DNA of 64,000 nucleotides from Candidatus Phytoplasma australiense (GTDB taxonomy: Bacteria; Bacillota_I; Bacilli_A; Acholeplasmatales; Acholeplasmataceae), in assembly GCA_000069925.1 (NCBI GenBank), contig AM422018.1, positions 372,001 to 436,000 of the forward strand, given 5' to 3'. The translations under genes and the position numbers were made by a program. Under the pieces are notes generated by a model. That model was not told the origin of the DNA. It searched no databases and was given only the letters and a program-made list of their open reading frames with translations. Positions 41,110-51,635 of the stretch are shown piece after piece; within the stretch, counting starts at the first letter, position 1; every line of letters starts with the position of its first letter.

Positions 41110-41586
41110 TTTTTTTCCAAAAAAAATATGATTTTTTGAAAAACCAAATTGTTTATTAATTACTTTTATTATAACATAATTAAAATTATTTGTCAAAATA
41201 TGAAATTTATTTTTTTTTAAATTTGTTGTTCTCAACCAGTACTAGTTTTCTAATTGCTTTTTAAGAAAAAATTTTATATTTTATAAGTATAAAATAATAT
41301 TATATTTGTCAATACTAAAAATATAAAAAAATAATTTTTTTACATAATAATCTAAAAATAATTGATTTAAAGAATTTTATTAATTTCAAAAAATAAACAA
41401 TCAAAATATTACCTCTTAAATGATTTTATATTTATTTATCATTACCAATCACCCAAAAGTGTCATATAAGGGCAAAATTTTGAGTTCTAAGAGGTGTTAT
41501 GGTTTTTTAAAAAGTTATTTTTTTAAAGAACTTAAAAAAACCTACACAAATTGCCCTCCGTTATGAAGGGCTTATAATTTTAATTA
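41110..41586. other. PMU-II end region without genes
   Basis: Mirror of 24556-25166: subterminal repeat at 41224-41246, outward promoter, ACTCAAAATTTTGCCC site at 41470-41485 and the GCCCT/AGGGC hairpin. The hairpin-RNA block of PMU-I (24850-24970) is missing. Confidence 0.75.
41168..41196 (-). promoter_or_regulatory. Outward-facing consensus promoter at PMU-II end
   Basis: Minus-strand TTGACA, 17 bases, TATAAT, reading left out of the element. Confidence 0.72.
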
Positions 41587-42760
41587 TTAATTAATATTTT
41601 TTATTTTAAATTCTTTGGGTGATAAATAATTTAGGCCTTTCATTTTGTGATAAATATTATAATATTCAATGTAATCAGTAATAATTTCTATAATTTGATG
41701 TTCGCCTAGATTTTGCATTTTTTCATAATGGATGGTTTCACGTTTCATATTGGCCCAAAATGCCTCCATACATGCATTATCAGTTGCCATGGCTTTAGCT
41801 GAAAAACTAGTTATTAGATTATTAGCTTTTAATTCAGTTTGATATCTTTTAGAAGTATAAACACTTGCTCTATCGCAATGAAGAATGCAAGGGTTTATTA
41901 ATGTAGGAATAACTTTTAAAGTATTAATTACAAAACCAACATCAGTAATTTTAGAAATGTTGTAACTAATAATTTCGCGGTTATACAAATCCATCATCGC
42001 GGAAACAAATAATTTTTTGGTTATTTTTTCCAAAAGGTATATAAGTTATATCAGTACATAATTTTTCAAACGGTCTTGTGGCATGATAATTGTTTTGAAT
42101 TAGGTTTTTTAAATTATTTTCTTTTTGAATAACTAAATCATAATAATATTGAGGTTTGCGGTGTATTCTTTGTGATAATAACCCAAATTGATGCATCAAT
42201 TTTAAAACAGTTTTAGCGTTTATCTTAAATTTAAGGTCAATTAATTTTTGATGAACCACGCGATAACCAAGCCTTCTTTTTCTCTTGCCATCAGTTGTGA
42301 TATATGAACCTTGTTTGCATATTTGAAACAAGGCTTTTTCCAATTCACTTTGAGGTCTAGGATGAAGACTTTGTTTAATCCATCTAAAATAACTAGTTTT
42401 TGAAATAGATAACCATTTAATCAATTGTTCTAATGAAACTTCTTTTTGATATTTATTAATAATGTCTAAATATAATTTTCTATTTTTCTTGAAACTAGTT
42501 TTTAGTTGTTTTTTAATTGCCTTTTTAATTGGATTAATCCCTTTTTCAACAACCTTTCTTTTTCCTCTAATTGATTGTTCTAGCCTTTCTGCGCCTTTGA
42601 ATTCATACCACTCTACCCATTGATAAATCTGACTCCGATTTTTAATCTTTAAGTTTTTTTGGATTTCTTTACATCTTTTGCCTTCCTGTTTCGCAAAAAC
42701 AGCCTTTAATTTAACATCCAAAGAATATAATTTTAATTTTCTCTCCATTCCTAAGCTCAT
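41587..42760 (-). pseudogene. tra5: Tra5 transposase, frameshifted (PMU-II)
   Basis: Two overlapping frames (41981-42760 and 41587-42033) cover the PMU-I Tra5. The break is a run of six A versus five in PMU-I, just after the first catalytic Asp (CCAAAAAATTATTTG). Catalytic Asp and Glu of the second part are intact. Slippage on A6 could give traces of full protein. Confidence 0.85.
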
Positions 42761-42837
42761 TTCTGTTTTATTAACATAACTTTATTTTTTTAAGCCTTTA
42801 TTGTTAAAAAAACTGTTTAGTTGGTTTTAATTAAAAA

Positions 42838-42882
42838 AAACAACAATAAAATCTTTTTAAGAAATTTTATTGTTGTTTTAAA
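42838..42882 (-). terminator. Intrinsic terminator before tra5 (PMU-II)
   Basis: Mirror of 23263-23314: AACAACAATAAAAT pairs with ATTTTATTGTTGTT, T run on the minus strand. Confidence 0.75.
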
Positions 42883-42889
42883 ATATTTA

Positions 42890-43971
42890 TTAATTTTTTG
42901 TATTAAATTTCTTAGTGTAAAGCGTGATATATCTTTGTTTTGGGTTGAAGTGAAGGTAGTAATTTTTCATTTTATCTTTGGGATATCTAGAATCTTTGGG
43001 GTTTATTATATGACATTGTACTTCATCCATGAAGAAGTCTTTATCTTCTTCAATTAACCATTTTGGGCCTTTGTAGTTGAGGTACATGTAGTGGTCTACA
43101 TAGTTGTTGCCAAAATTTATTCTACCGAAATATGATCATCACCTTTATTTTTTGTATGGAAAGTATTAAAAAAATCAATCCTGCTATCTTTTACTTCCCA
43201 TTTGTCAAAAGGGTTTTTCATAAACGGCATTATATCAGTTGGCTCGTATTCACGGTGCTTTCCACGACCAAGGCCGTTGAGGCCGTAGAAAGTGTATTTT
43301 ACTTTAATCATTTGGTGGCCCAAAACAAGGTGATTAACATCATGACTATAACTTTGACAAGGACTACCTTTCCAATCTTTTGTGGCCCCAAATTCTGCAT
43401 TGGGGTCATAACCATCTGCTTTATAATATTTCTTAATTTGGTAGTTATCATCTCTAGAACGGTATCCTTCAAACCATTCAGATTCAATTTCTACTTTCGG
43501 TTCAGAAATAGTATAAGTTTTGGGTTTTGAATTTGTTATATCGTATTTATTGTCTAAAAATATAAAACCACCAAAAATAGCAATTATACTTATTATAAAA
43601 CAATAATATATAATTATAGCTTTTATTGGATTTCTTTTTGTATATTTTTTAGCTTTTAATTGTCCTATCAACATTTGATTATGTGATAATTCTGCTTGTT
43701 TTTGGTTTAATTCAGTTTGAATAGTATTTATTTCTTCTTGTAATTCAGTTTTTTCTTGAACTGATAAAGCTTTATTATTTACTAACTCAGCTATTTTTTG
43801 CTTTAATTTTTCTTGCTTAGTTATTGTCTCAACTTCAATTTTTAATTTAATATTTTCTACATTGTTTAATTTATTATTTACGTGTTTTTGAACAAACCAA
43901 ATCAATAAAGGACCCAATCCAAAAAAAACTCCTAAAATACCTATAATAACTAATACTTTAAATAACTCCAT
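42890..43971 (-). pseudogene. Two-membrane-segment protein with shared module, frameshifted (PMU-II)
   Basis: Matches 22113-23204 up to FMKNPFDKWE, then has the PMU-II form of the module (VKDSRIDFFNTFHTKNKGDD). One base is missing at about 43132 relative to the PMU-II AAA+ gene (ATGATCAT versus ATGAATCAT), and the rest continues in another frame at 42890-43087. Confidence 0.85.
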
Positions 43972-44052
43972 CCTATAATTAACTTCCTTTTTTATTTTTA
44001 TAACTTATCATCATTGTATCATAATCCAATCTGGTAATGCAAAAAAATTGCA

Positions 44053-47000
44053 TTACCGACCAAACCATGTTTTAACTACATCCCATTTACTAGCAACAGC
44101 CGCAGCACCAGCAATTACACCACCAGCAACTCCACCAGCAATCGTACCTAAAGGCCCCGCAGCACTTCCCCAAGCAGCTCCCGTCATCACACCAGCTTTG
44201 GTGAAAACACCTATGTTAATCGCAGTACCTACGTTTTTTACAGCATCTTCCCAATGTTTTTCTTTTTCTTTTAATTCAGTTGATTTATTGGTTAAATTTA
44301 AGTTTTTACCATTTAATGTAACAATCTCTTCTTCCAATCTTTCTTTTGTTGCTTTATGCGCGTCTTGTTCTTCTTTTAATTGGGCTTTTAGTTTATTGAT
44401 TTCGTGTAGTAATTCTTTGTTATTGCCACCCATCGCCCCATTTGCACCTTCAAGTCCTGCAATTGCCCCTTCCAGTTGTTGAATTTTCATTGCTTGTTGT
44501 TTGAAAATTTCTATATTGTTTTCAATTTCAGCAGTTAAAATTATAATTTGTTCTGCTTGTTCTTGAACTTTTTGTCGTAATTGTTTAATTTCTTCGTCTT
44601 TTTGTTTAATAATTGTTTGCAATTTAGTTTCATTGGCTTCTAAGGTGTTAATTTTACCCTTTAATTCTTTTATTTGAGTTTCTTTGTGATTTAATTGTTT
44701 AACTAATGTAGCATCAGCATTGCCGTTTTTAACCAATTCAGCTTGTATCTCTTGCATCTCTTTTTCTAGTTGTTCGTTTTCGGTTTTAGTTGCATCAAGT
44801 TCTTGTTGGATTTTTGTTAAATCATTAGTATATTTTTCTTTTAGGTTTTTGTTTTCTAATTTTAAAGTATCAATTTCACTTCTAAAACTTTGTTCTTTAA
44901 TTTCTAATTGTTGCATTTCGTTTTTTAAAGATTTAATATGATTTGCTTTATTATTTAATTCTTGTTGCAAACTATCATCTGGTGTTTGATTTTCTAATAA
45001 TTGATTATATTCTAGTTGAGCGTTTTTTAAATTAGTTTCATAATTTGATAATTCTTGAGATATATTTTTTAAGTTTTCTTTTGCTTCATCAAGTTTGAAT
45101 AAATTTTGTGGTGGTTCGGTCTCTGAGGTTGGTTCGCTAAAAATTAAATTAGCTCCATGAGTGGAATATGGTATATTTCTCATATTAATAGAAGGTTCGC
45201 AATAATATTTTCCTGGGGATAGTTCTATACTTTCTCCTTGTATGGTATTTTTATCTATTTCTTCACGATATACTCGATAACCCCTTGCATTTTCGGTAAA
45301 TCCAGTTTTATAAAAATCAATCTTTGGAACAATTTTATGTGTGAAAGGTTTATCATTCCAAAAACGAGGGAATTGTATTTCTTTACTACTACTTCTAACA
45401 CCCCAATCTGTACGATTTTTTATCTTTTTATAATTTGTTACTGTTTGGTCGTTTTCTAAGTCTTTTATTGTTTTTTCTAAATTATCTTTATTTGCTGTTA
45501 AAGTTCCTATTTTTTTGTTAATTTCATCTAATTTCGCTTGTTTAGTTTTTAATTCTTTTTGTAATTGTTTAGCATTTTCATTGTTTTTTGCAATTTGGTC
45601 TTTTAGTTTTTGAGTTTCATTTTCTAGTTCAGCAACTGTTTTTTTGTAATTTGTAATTTGTCTTTGGATTTCTTCCAAAGTTTTTACATGTTGTTCTCTT
45701 AGGCTCATAGTTTCTGCTTGGGTTTTAGTTAGTTGCTGTTTTAAATCACTTTCGGTTTGTTGCAATTGCTTAATTTCTTCTTCTTTAAGTGATACTTGTG
45801 CTTGATAATTAACTTTTTCTTGGTTGATATCGTTTTTTAGATTATTGATTTCTGAAGTTAATTGTTGTTTTTCTGCATCTGATAAGTTTTTTTGTTCTTC
45901 TAGTTCTTTTTCTTTATCTTCCAATTTAGCTTCTTTATTAAATATTTCTTTTTGTAAATTTTGTAAATCTTGTTTATTTGAAGCTAATTGGTTTTCTAGT
46001 TGAATTTTTTGACTTTGCATTTGTTCTAATTCTTTGTTTTTGTCTTCGGTAACTTTTGCTTGCTTATCTAAAGTGGTTTGAATATCTTTAATTTTATTGT
46101 TTAATTCTTGTTGTTTTTCTTCACTAGAAATTTGGATTTGTTTTAACTTTTTTTCTTGGGTTTGGATAACATCATTTAATTCAGTTTGTTTTTTTGCTTC
46201 TTCTTCTAATTTTTGATTTAAGTTATTTAATTCTTCGTTTTTAGATGTTAAATTAGTATTTATGTCCTCAATTTGCTTAGTTAATTGTTGCTTTTCTGCA
46301 TCTGATAAGTTTTTTTGTTCTTCTAATTGCTTGGTTTTTTGTTCTAAATTTTCCTTATCTTTGTTGATAACATCATATAATTCTTGTCTTAATTCTGCTT
46401 GGACTTCTTGCTCTTTTTCTAAATTGTTTAATTCTTCGTTTCTAGAAGCTAAATTAGTATTTATGTCCTCAATTTGCTTAGTTAATTGTTGCTTTTCTGC
46501 ATCTGATAAGTTTTTTTGTTCTGCTAGTTCTTTTTCTAAATTATCTTTTTGATTTTTTATATTTAACATTTCTAATTGTTGTGCTTGCAAATTAGCTTCA
46601 AAATAATTTCTTTCTTGCAACAATTGTGCTTCTCGTTCTTTTTCAACGGTACCCAACTCCTCAAATTGTTTTTGCATGTCTGGATTCAATAAACTTTTAT
46701 TATATTCTTCTTTATTAATTTCTTTTTGTTTATGAATTGGTTGTTTCAAAGTTGGCTGAGGAGTTAGGGTTTCATCATTTAATTCAGTTGATTTTGTTGT
46801 TTTTTTTTTTTTTTGAGTTTCTAAGGTTTCAGAATCTCTGTTATTTTCAGTTAATTTGTCTGGTTCAATTTGTTTGTTTGTATTATCTACTTTGTTTTCT
46901 ACTTGTTGTGGTGGAGATGCGTTTTTTGGTGGTTCTTGATTGGTTTTTTCGGTAAGTGTAATAGTTGCTACATAAGCGATAGTACTTATTAAAACTGATA

Positions 47001-47547
47001 CTCCTAAGAATGTGCCAATTCCTGGGATTAAACAACATGTAGTAGCAAGTAAACAACCACCACCAACCCATAAAACTTTTGATGCAATAGCAGAATATTC
47101 GGGGTCTATTCCTGCATTTTCTAAAGCTTTTTTGGTTTTGTCATCTAGATTATGACATATATGTTTAATAAATTGCCAACATTTATCAACAACTCCACCA
47201 AATTTTGCAGCTAATTCAGGAAAAAACTTAGAAATTACAAGCCATATTCCTCCACCAATTAGTATGAATGGTAATAAAATAAGGGTTATTTTGACAATTG
47301 ATTTGATTAATTTTACAAACCAATTCTCTTTTTTGGTTTCAACAATTATTTTAGTAGGTTGGATTTGTTTTTTGATTATAGTTTTTGAAGGTTTTTTTAT
47401 TTTTTTAATTTTGGAAACAGTCTTTTTGGGAGTTGGAATTATTTTTTTAGTTTTTTTAGTAGGAAGTTTGGTTTTTACTTGTTTAATAGTTTTTTTAATT
47501 GGTTGTTTTTGTTTTGTTTTTTTAATTGGAATTATTTTTTTCGCCAT
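44053..47547 (-). CDS. Giant coiled-coil membrane protein, SMC-like (PMU-II)
   Basis: 1164 residues, colinear with 18537-22031, including the basic start MAKKIIPIKKTKQKQPIKKT, the repeats AEQKNLSDAEKQQLTKQI and the Gly-rich C-terminus. It is open throughout, unlike its neighbours in PMU-II, which suggests recent loss of the others or continued use of this one. The hairpin at its stop is kept (44034-44058). Confidence 0.82.
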   Translation of the reverse strand: MAKKIIPIKKTKQKQPIKKTIKQVKTKLPTKKTKKIIPTPKKTVSKIKKIKKPSKTIIKKQIQPTKIIVETKKENWFVKLIKSIVKITLILLPFILIGGGIWLVISKFFPELAAKFGGVVDKCWQFIKHICHNLDDKTKKALENAGIDPEYSAIASKVLWVGGGCLLATTCCLIPGIGTFLGVSVLISTIAYVATITLTEKTNQEPPKNASPPQQVENKVDNTNKQIEPDKLTENNRDSETLETQKKKKTTKSTELNDETLTPQPTLKQPIHKQKEINKEEYNKSLLNPDMQKQFEELGTVEKEREAQLLQERNYFEANLQAQQLEMLNIKNQKDNLEKELAEQKNLSDAEKQQLTKQIEDINTNLASRNEELNNLEKEQEVQAELRQELYDVINKDKENLEQKTKQLEEQKNLSDAEKQQLTKQIEDINTNLTSKNEELNNLNQKLEEEAKKQTELNDVIQTQEKKLKQIQISSEEKQQELNNKIKDIQTTLDKQAKVTEDKNKELEQMQSQKIQLENQLASNKQDLQNLQKEIFNKEAKLEDKEKELEEQKNLSDAEKQQLTSEINNLKNDINQEKVNYQAQVSLKEEEIKQLQQTESDLKQQLTKTQAETMSLREQHVKTLEEIQRQITNYKKTVAELENETQKLKDQIAKNNENAKQLQKELKTKQAKLDEINKKIGTLTANKDNLEKTIKDLENDQTVTNYKKIKNRTDWGVRSSSKEIQFPRFWNDKPFTHKIVPKIDFYKTGFTENARGYRVYREEIDKNTIQGESIELSPGKYYCEPSINMRNIPYSTHGANLIFSEPTSETEPPQNLFKLDEAKENLKNISQELSNYETNLKNAQLEYNQLLENQTPDDSLQQELNNKANHIKSLKNEMQQLEIKEQSFRSEIDTLKLENKNLKEKYTNDLTKIQQELDATKTENEQLEKEMQEIQAELVKNGNADATLVKQLNHKETQIKELKGKINTLEANETKLQTIIKQKDEEIKQLRQKVQEQAEQIIILTAEIENNIEIFKQQAMKIQQLEGAIAGLEGANGAMGGNNKELLHEINKLKAQLKEEQDAHKATKERLEEEIVTLNGKNLNLTNKSTELKEKEKHWEDAVKNVGTAINIGVFTKAGVMTGAAWGSAAGPLGTIAGGVAGGVIAGAAAVASKWDVVKTWFGR

Positions 47548-47595
47548 TTTATTTTCTCTCTTTCTGATTATTTATTTAAATTTTTTGCTGTTTTT

Positions 47596-49737
47596 CTAGT
47601 TGTTCTTTGGTTTGTTTAATCGGTCTTTTGTATTAAATTTCTTAGTGTAAAGCGTGATATATCTTTGTTTTGGGTTGAAGTGAAGGTAGTAATTTTTCAT
47701 TTTATCTTTGGGATATCTAGAATCTTTGGGGTTTGTTATATGACATTGTACTTCATCCATGAAGAAGTCTTTATCTTCTTCAATTAACCATTTTGGGCCT
47801 TTGTAGTTGAGGTACATGTAGTGGTCTACATAGTTGTTGCCAAAATTTATTCTACCGAAATATGAATCATCACCTTTATTTTTTGTATGGAAAGTATTAA
47901 AAAAATCAATCCTGCTATCTTTTACTTCCCATTTCTCAAAATAGTTTTTCATAAACGGCATTATATCATTTGGCTCGTATTCACGGTGCTTTCCACGACC
48001 AAGGCCGTTGAGGTTGTAAAAGACATAATGTTTATCAATTTTTGTTGTATCTTTAGGAGGTTTGAGGTATTTTAAAAAACCTTGTTTCCATGATTCATAT
48101 TGTTCTTCACATTCTTTTCTGCGTGCTTTAATTTCTGTAATTGATTTGTTGATTCTTTGTTTAGTGTCAATTACTTCATCCAAATCAGAAGGTAACATTA
48201 CTTCATGTTTTGGATTTAGGGTTTTGAATTTGTTTGTTTTATTATAGGCATCATTAATGATAGTTGTTAAATCACGGTTAGAGTAGTTTTTGCCTTTACA
48301 TCTGTTTGCAATTTCTTTTAAATGAAGGTAAGTGTGATAACTGATTTGATAAGGTTCTATCAAGAATTTTAAGAAACCTTCAATTTTTTCATCTTTAATT
48401 AAATCAATTTTAATTTCTTTGCTAAAACGACTTCTGAGTACTTTATCAATTTGGTCTAGGTGATTAGTAGCGCCCATTAAGACAATTTTTTTGTCAGAAC
48501 GGTTAAAACCATCTAATTTAGTTAAAATATTATTAACAATATTAATACTTGTTTTATTAGAATTTTTGTCTTCACGGTTAGCCATGCCACTAATTTCGTC
48601 AATAAAGATAATAGTTTTATCATGTCTTTCAGCTTCCATCCAAATCTTTTCCCATTCTTCTACTCCTTCGCCGACATAAGTTTTATCTAGTTTAGAAGGT
48701 TCAAATTCAATAAAATAGGCGTTGCATTCATTACTCAATGCTTTCAGTAAAAAAGTTTTTCCCGTACCAGGCGGTTCATATAATAAATATCCTTTGGGTC
48801 TTATTTTGTCAAAATTTACTAAATTGTTATTGGATTCTTTAAAATAAAAAATTAAATCCTCTAATTCTTCTTTTTCACTTTCCATACCATAAACGTCTTT
48901 AAAAGTAATTTGTTTTTTGGCGATTTTTTCAATATTTGGGTTTTTGATTGCTTCAATTTCATTTTGAAGTTGTTTAATTTGTTTATCAAATTGGATTAAT
49001 TGACCGTCTAAAAATAAATCATAACTTTTGAGATTTTGAACTTCTTGTGGGTTGTCTTGATGTTTAATTATTAGTTCTTTGATGTTTTCTTTGTTCGCGT
49101 TATTATAATTTATTGCTTGTTGTAAGTCAGATATTTTTTGATAAATAGTTTTGAATTGAGTAGTTTGTTTGGTTTCTGATTGGATGCTTTCAATTAGTTT
49201 CTTATTGTTTACTTGTGATTTTGTATTTTCCACTCTTTTTTTGGTTAATGGTTGGGTAGCTTCATTGATTTGTTCGCGTTGTTTTGATAAATCAGCTATT
49301 TGTTGGTTTAAGTTTTTTATTTCAGTTTCTAATTGGGATTTTGTTTCATCATTTAAATTAGTTTCTTTATTGTTTAATTCTTCGGTTTTTTGTTTTAATT
49401 CTTGGTTGAGGTTGTTAATTTGAAGACTTAAAGTTTTGATTGTTTCTAAATTAGAGTTGATTTGTTGTGATAATTGGTTGTCTTCTTCTATAAGTTTTTT
49501 GTTATTGTTTATGTTTTGTTGATTGATTATTTCTAAATCTTTTAAACGTTTTTGGAGTTTATTAAGTTCTTCTTTTGCTTCTGAATCAAGTTGGTTATTG
49601 GGTGGTTGTGTTATTGTTGGGGTTGTTGATGATTTGGATTTGGTTTCTGTTTTAGATATTCCAACAATAAATAAAATCAACAAAATTAAACTAAATAAAG
49701 ATAAGAAACTAAGATATATTTTGGTTTTAAGCTTCAT
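47596..49737 (-). CDS. hflB: Membrane-anchored AAA+ ATPase with altered P-loop (PMU-II)
   Basis: 713 residues, otherwise like 16394-18520. Walker A reads EPPGTGKT instead of GPPGTGKT, replacing the first conserved glycine by glutamate; Walker B IIFIDE is intact. This may weaken nucleotide binding. The C-terminal module is the PMU-II type (EVKDSRIDFFNTFHTKNKGD) and the last residues extend to DRLNKPKNN. Confidence 0.82.
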   Translation of the reverse strand: MKLKTKIYLSFLSLFSLILLILFIVGISKTETKSKSSTTPTITQPPNNQLDSEAKEELNKLQKRLKDLEIINQQNINNNKKLIEEDNQLSQQINSNLETIKTLSLQINNLNQELKQKTEELNNKETNLNDETKSQLETEIKNLNQQIADLSKQREQINEATQPLTKKRVENTKSQVNNKKLIESIQSETKQTTQFKTIYQKISDLQQAINYNNANKENIKELIIKHQDNPQEVQNLKSYDLFLDGQLIQFDKQIKQLQNEIEAIKNPNIEKIAKKQITFKDVYGMESEKEELEDLIFYFKESNNNLVNFDKIRPKGYLLYEPPGTGKTFLLKALSNECNAYFIEFEPSKLDKTYVGEGVEEWEKIWMEAERHDKTIIFIDEISGMANREDKNSNKTSINIVNNILTKLDGFNRSDKKIVLMGATNHLDQIDKVLRSRFSKEIKIDLIKDEKIEGFLKFLIEPYQISYHTYLHLKEIANRCKGKNYSNRDLTTIINDAYNKTNKFKTLNPKHEVMLPSDLDEVIDTKQRINKSITEIKARRKECEEQYESWKQGFLKYLKPPKDTTKIDKHYVFYNLNGLGRGKHREYEPNDIMPFMKNYFEKWEVKDSRIDFFNTFHTKNKGDDSYFGRINFGNNYVDHYMYLNYKGPKWLIEEDKDFFMDEVQCHITNPKDSRYPKDKMKNYYLHFNPKQRYITLYTKKFNTKDRLNKPKNN

Positions 49738-49831
49738 TTTTTCTCCTTTCTAGAAAAAATATTTTTTTTGATATTTAAGTTTTGAACTTGTGAATATAAT
49801 AAGTCAACTTTTGTTTTTTTGAGTGAAAAAA

Positions 49832-49847
49832 GGGCAAAATTTTGAGT
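49832..49847. repeat. ACTCAAAATTTTGCCC site (PMU-II)
   Basis: Reverse complement of the conserved 16-mer, 95 bases before the AAA+ ATG; one of five exact copies in the window. Confidence 0.6.
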
Positions 49848-49937
49848 CTATTTTTGTAGGTTTTTGTAATTTTTTATTATCGGTTAAATTTGCTTAGTTT
49901 CTTTAAATAAGTTGTTTGGGATGATGGATTTAAATTA

Positions 49938-50174
49938 TTAATTTTCATTTATTTCTTTGTCACTTTCTAAATTATTTTTATTTTTTGATTCGTTATTTGG
50001 ATTTGGAATAATTGAAAATGATTTTTTAGGTTTGGTTTCTTTTTGTGTTTCATCTTTTTTATTGATTTCTGGTAATGGAAGAAAATTAAAAAAGATTTTT
50101 TTAATGATAAACATTAAAGCAGTTGTGAATAGGGCGCCAACGATAAATCCGATGGCGAAATTTAGATCATTCAT
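49938..50174 (-). CDS. Single-pass membrane protein, 78 residues (PMU-II)
   Basis: Homologue of 15955-16191 (MNDLNFAIGFIVGALFTTAL) with tail variation (KKDETQKETKPKKSFSIIPN). Overlaps its partner by 8 bases. Confidence 0.8.
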   Translation of the reverse strand: MNDLNFAIGFIVGALFTTALMFIIKKIFFNFLPLPEINKKDETQKETKPKKSFSIIPNPNNESKNKNNLESDKEINEN

Positions 50175-50607
50175 TTTCTTCCTCCTTCTTAATAATTGGA
50201 TTGATATTTTGAGATTTTAATTGTTTTTTTCTTGCTTTTTTCTCTTGCCAATGAGAAACTTTAACTCTTTGAACCATAATTTGGGATTGGAGTTTTTCTT
50301 GGTTTTCATTGATTTTATCTAGTTTTTTTAATAATTGTTTTTCTAAATATTCTTGTTTGGCATTTTGGATTTCTAATTTTTGTAGTTTTTTGTTGGGGAA
50401 AAAAATACCCAAAATTAAATCTTTGAAGAAATTTAAAGTGTTTGCAATTAATTTAAAAATTGGTTTGAACCCAGAAACAATAAGAATAGTGAAAAGTGTT
50501 GTTTGGATTCCATCCATTCTTCGTTCAAGAATTTCAGTAGTTGTAAATCCTTTGGTATAATTTAGAATAAAATTGCTAATTGTTGCAAATATTGAAAATA
50601 ACCACAT
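50167..50607 (-). CDS. Membrane/coiled-coil protein, 146 residues (PMU-II)
   Basis: Almost identical to 15522-15962; the only clear change is near the end (KKEEENE for KKEDENE). AGAAAGG precedes the ATG. Confidence 0.8.
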   Translation of the reverse strand: MWLFSIFATISNFILNYTKGFTTTEILERRMDGIQTTLFTILIVSGFKPIFKLIANTLNFFKDLILGIFFPNKKLQKLEIQNAKQEYLEKQLLKKLDKINENQEKLQSQIMVQRVKVSHWQEKKARKKQLKSQNINPIIKKEEENE

Positions 50608-50622
50608 ATTTTTTTACCTTTC

Positions 50623-50811
50623 TTAATAATCTTTAATAACTTTTCTTTGTTTTTTAAACGATTTCTTTTTGTTTTTAAAAGTTTTATTGGGGCGGTCTAA
50701 ATTAAGCCATTTCCCTTTTGGTTGATTATATTTATTAGTTTTTTTCTTGGATTGGGAATTGCGGGATTTGAAATAAGTTCCGCGGAATGCTTCTGTCATG
50801 CCGTCGCTCAT
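50623..50811 (-). CDS. MSDGM-family small basic protein, 62 residues (PMU-II)
   Basis: MSDGMTEAFRGTYFKSRNSQ followed by a Lys-rich tail ending KVIKDY. AGGAG lies 10 bases before ATG 50811. Same position as in PMU-III. Confidence 0.75.
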   Translation of the reverse strand: MSDGMTEAFRGTYFKSRNSQSKKKTNKYNQPKGKWLNLDRPNKTFKNKKKSFKKQRKVIKDY

Positions 50812-50812
50812 A

Positions 50813-50980
50813 TTATTCATTCTCCTTATTATTTTCTTTATCAAGTTTTTCTATTAATTCATCCAGTTTTTTATGTGTTTTATTGAATCGTTCTTGGGTT
50901 TGGTTTCTTGTATCATTAACTTTATCGAGAACTTTATTTTGGGATAAACCAATTTGACGAGTTAATAAATAAGTAGTCAT
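50813..50980 (-). CDS. Small helical protein overlapping the methylase, 55 residues (PMU-II)
   Basis: MTTYLLTRQIGLSQNKVLDK and a coiled-coil tail (NKTHKKLDELIEKLDKENNK). Its first 47 bases overlap the methylase 3' end in another frame. The same overlap occurs in PMU-III (58441). The tail matches the membrane protein 30041-30310. Confidence 0.65.
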   Translation of the reverse strand: MTTYLLTRQIGLSQNKVLDKVNDTRNQTQERFNKTHKKLDELIEKLDKENNKENE

Positions 50981-51611
50981 TTTGGTTTGTGGCTATTCCA
51001 CAGAAATAATGCGGTTTTAAATGGTTAACGTTAAAAATTAAAATTTCTGAATGAAAAACAACGTTTTCAAAAACGTCTTTGGGAAGACTAATAATAGAAG
51101 AGATTTCGGGATATTCTTGATTTAAAAATTTCTGTAATCGCTTGCTATTTAGTGATTGATTAAGTCTGAATCCATAAGGAGTAAATAAAACAATTGGGAT
51201 ATCTTTACCAAAAAGTTCAATTATTTTACTTAACCACAACTCAGGCAACAAAGGACGACCACCATATTTTTCCTTAACGTAGTTTTTAGTTTTAAAATCC
51301 AAATTAAAAGGTGGGTTTGTAATTACCAAGGATATTTTTTGTGTATTTAAATCCTTTTGGGTTAATTCTAAAAAGTTGTTATGAATTAAATTAGGGAAGG
51401 TTGTTTTTTCTATATCAACCCCTAAAACATCAAATCCTTTTTGTTGCCAAGGTAGTAATAAAGAACCTTCACCAACACAAGGGTCAAGGATTAAAACGCG
51501 TTGGATTTGAGGTGATAAAATATTATATAAAAATTGCGATACCCAACTGGGAGTATAAATAGTAGCTTTTTTTTCATTTTTGAAAAAATTATTTCTATCA
51601 ACTCGATACAT
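50934..51611 (-). CDS. N6-adenine DNA methyltransferase (PMU-II)
   Basis: 225 residues with DPCVGEGSLLLPW and TNPPFNLDF; full-length form with the C-terminus NQNDYLFINSSNWFIPK. One residue differs from the PMU-I copy at QRVLIL (D to V). The A8 run near codon 13 is intact. Confidence 0.85.
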   Translation of the reverse strand: MYRVDRNNFFKNEKKATIYTPSWVSQFLYNILSPQIQRVLILDPCVGEGSLLLPWQQKGFDVLGVDIEKTTFPNLIHNNFLELTQKDLNTQKISLVITNPPFNLDFKTKNYVKEKYGGRPLLPELWLSKIIELFGKDIPIVLFTPYGFRLNQSLNSKRLQKFLNQEYPEISSIISLPKDVFENVVFHSEILIFNVNHLKPHYFCGIATNQNDYLFINSSNWFIPK

Positions 51612-51635
51612 TTTTTTATTTTTCCTTTTCTTTTT

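Noticed and set aside
41981-42033. Programmed frameshift in PMU-II tra5, as in many IS3 elements
   Set aside because: IS3 programmed shifting lies between orfA and orfB, not within the catalytic core, and PMU-I encodes the protein in one frame; a slip on A6 cannot be excluded.
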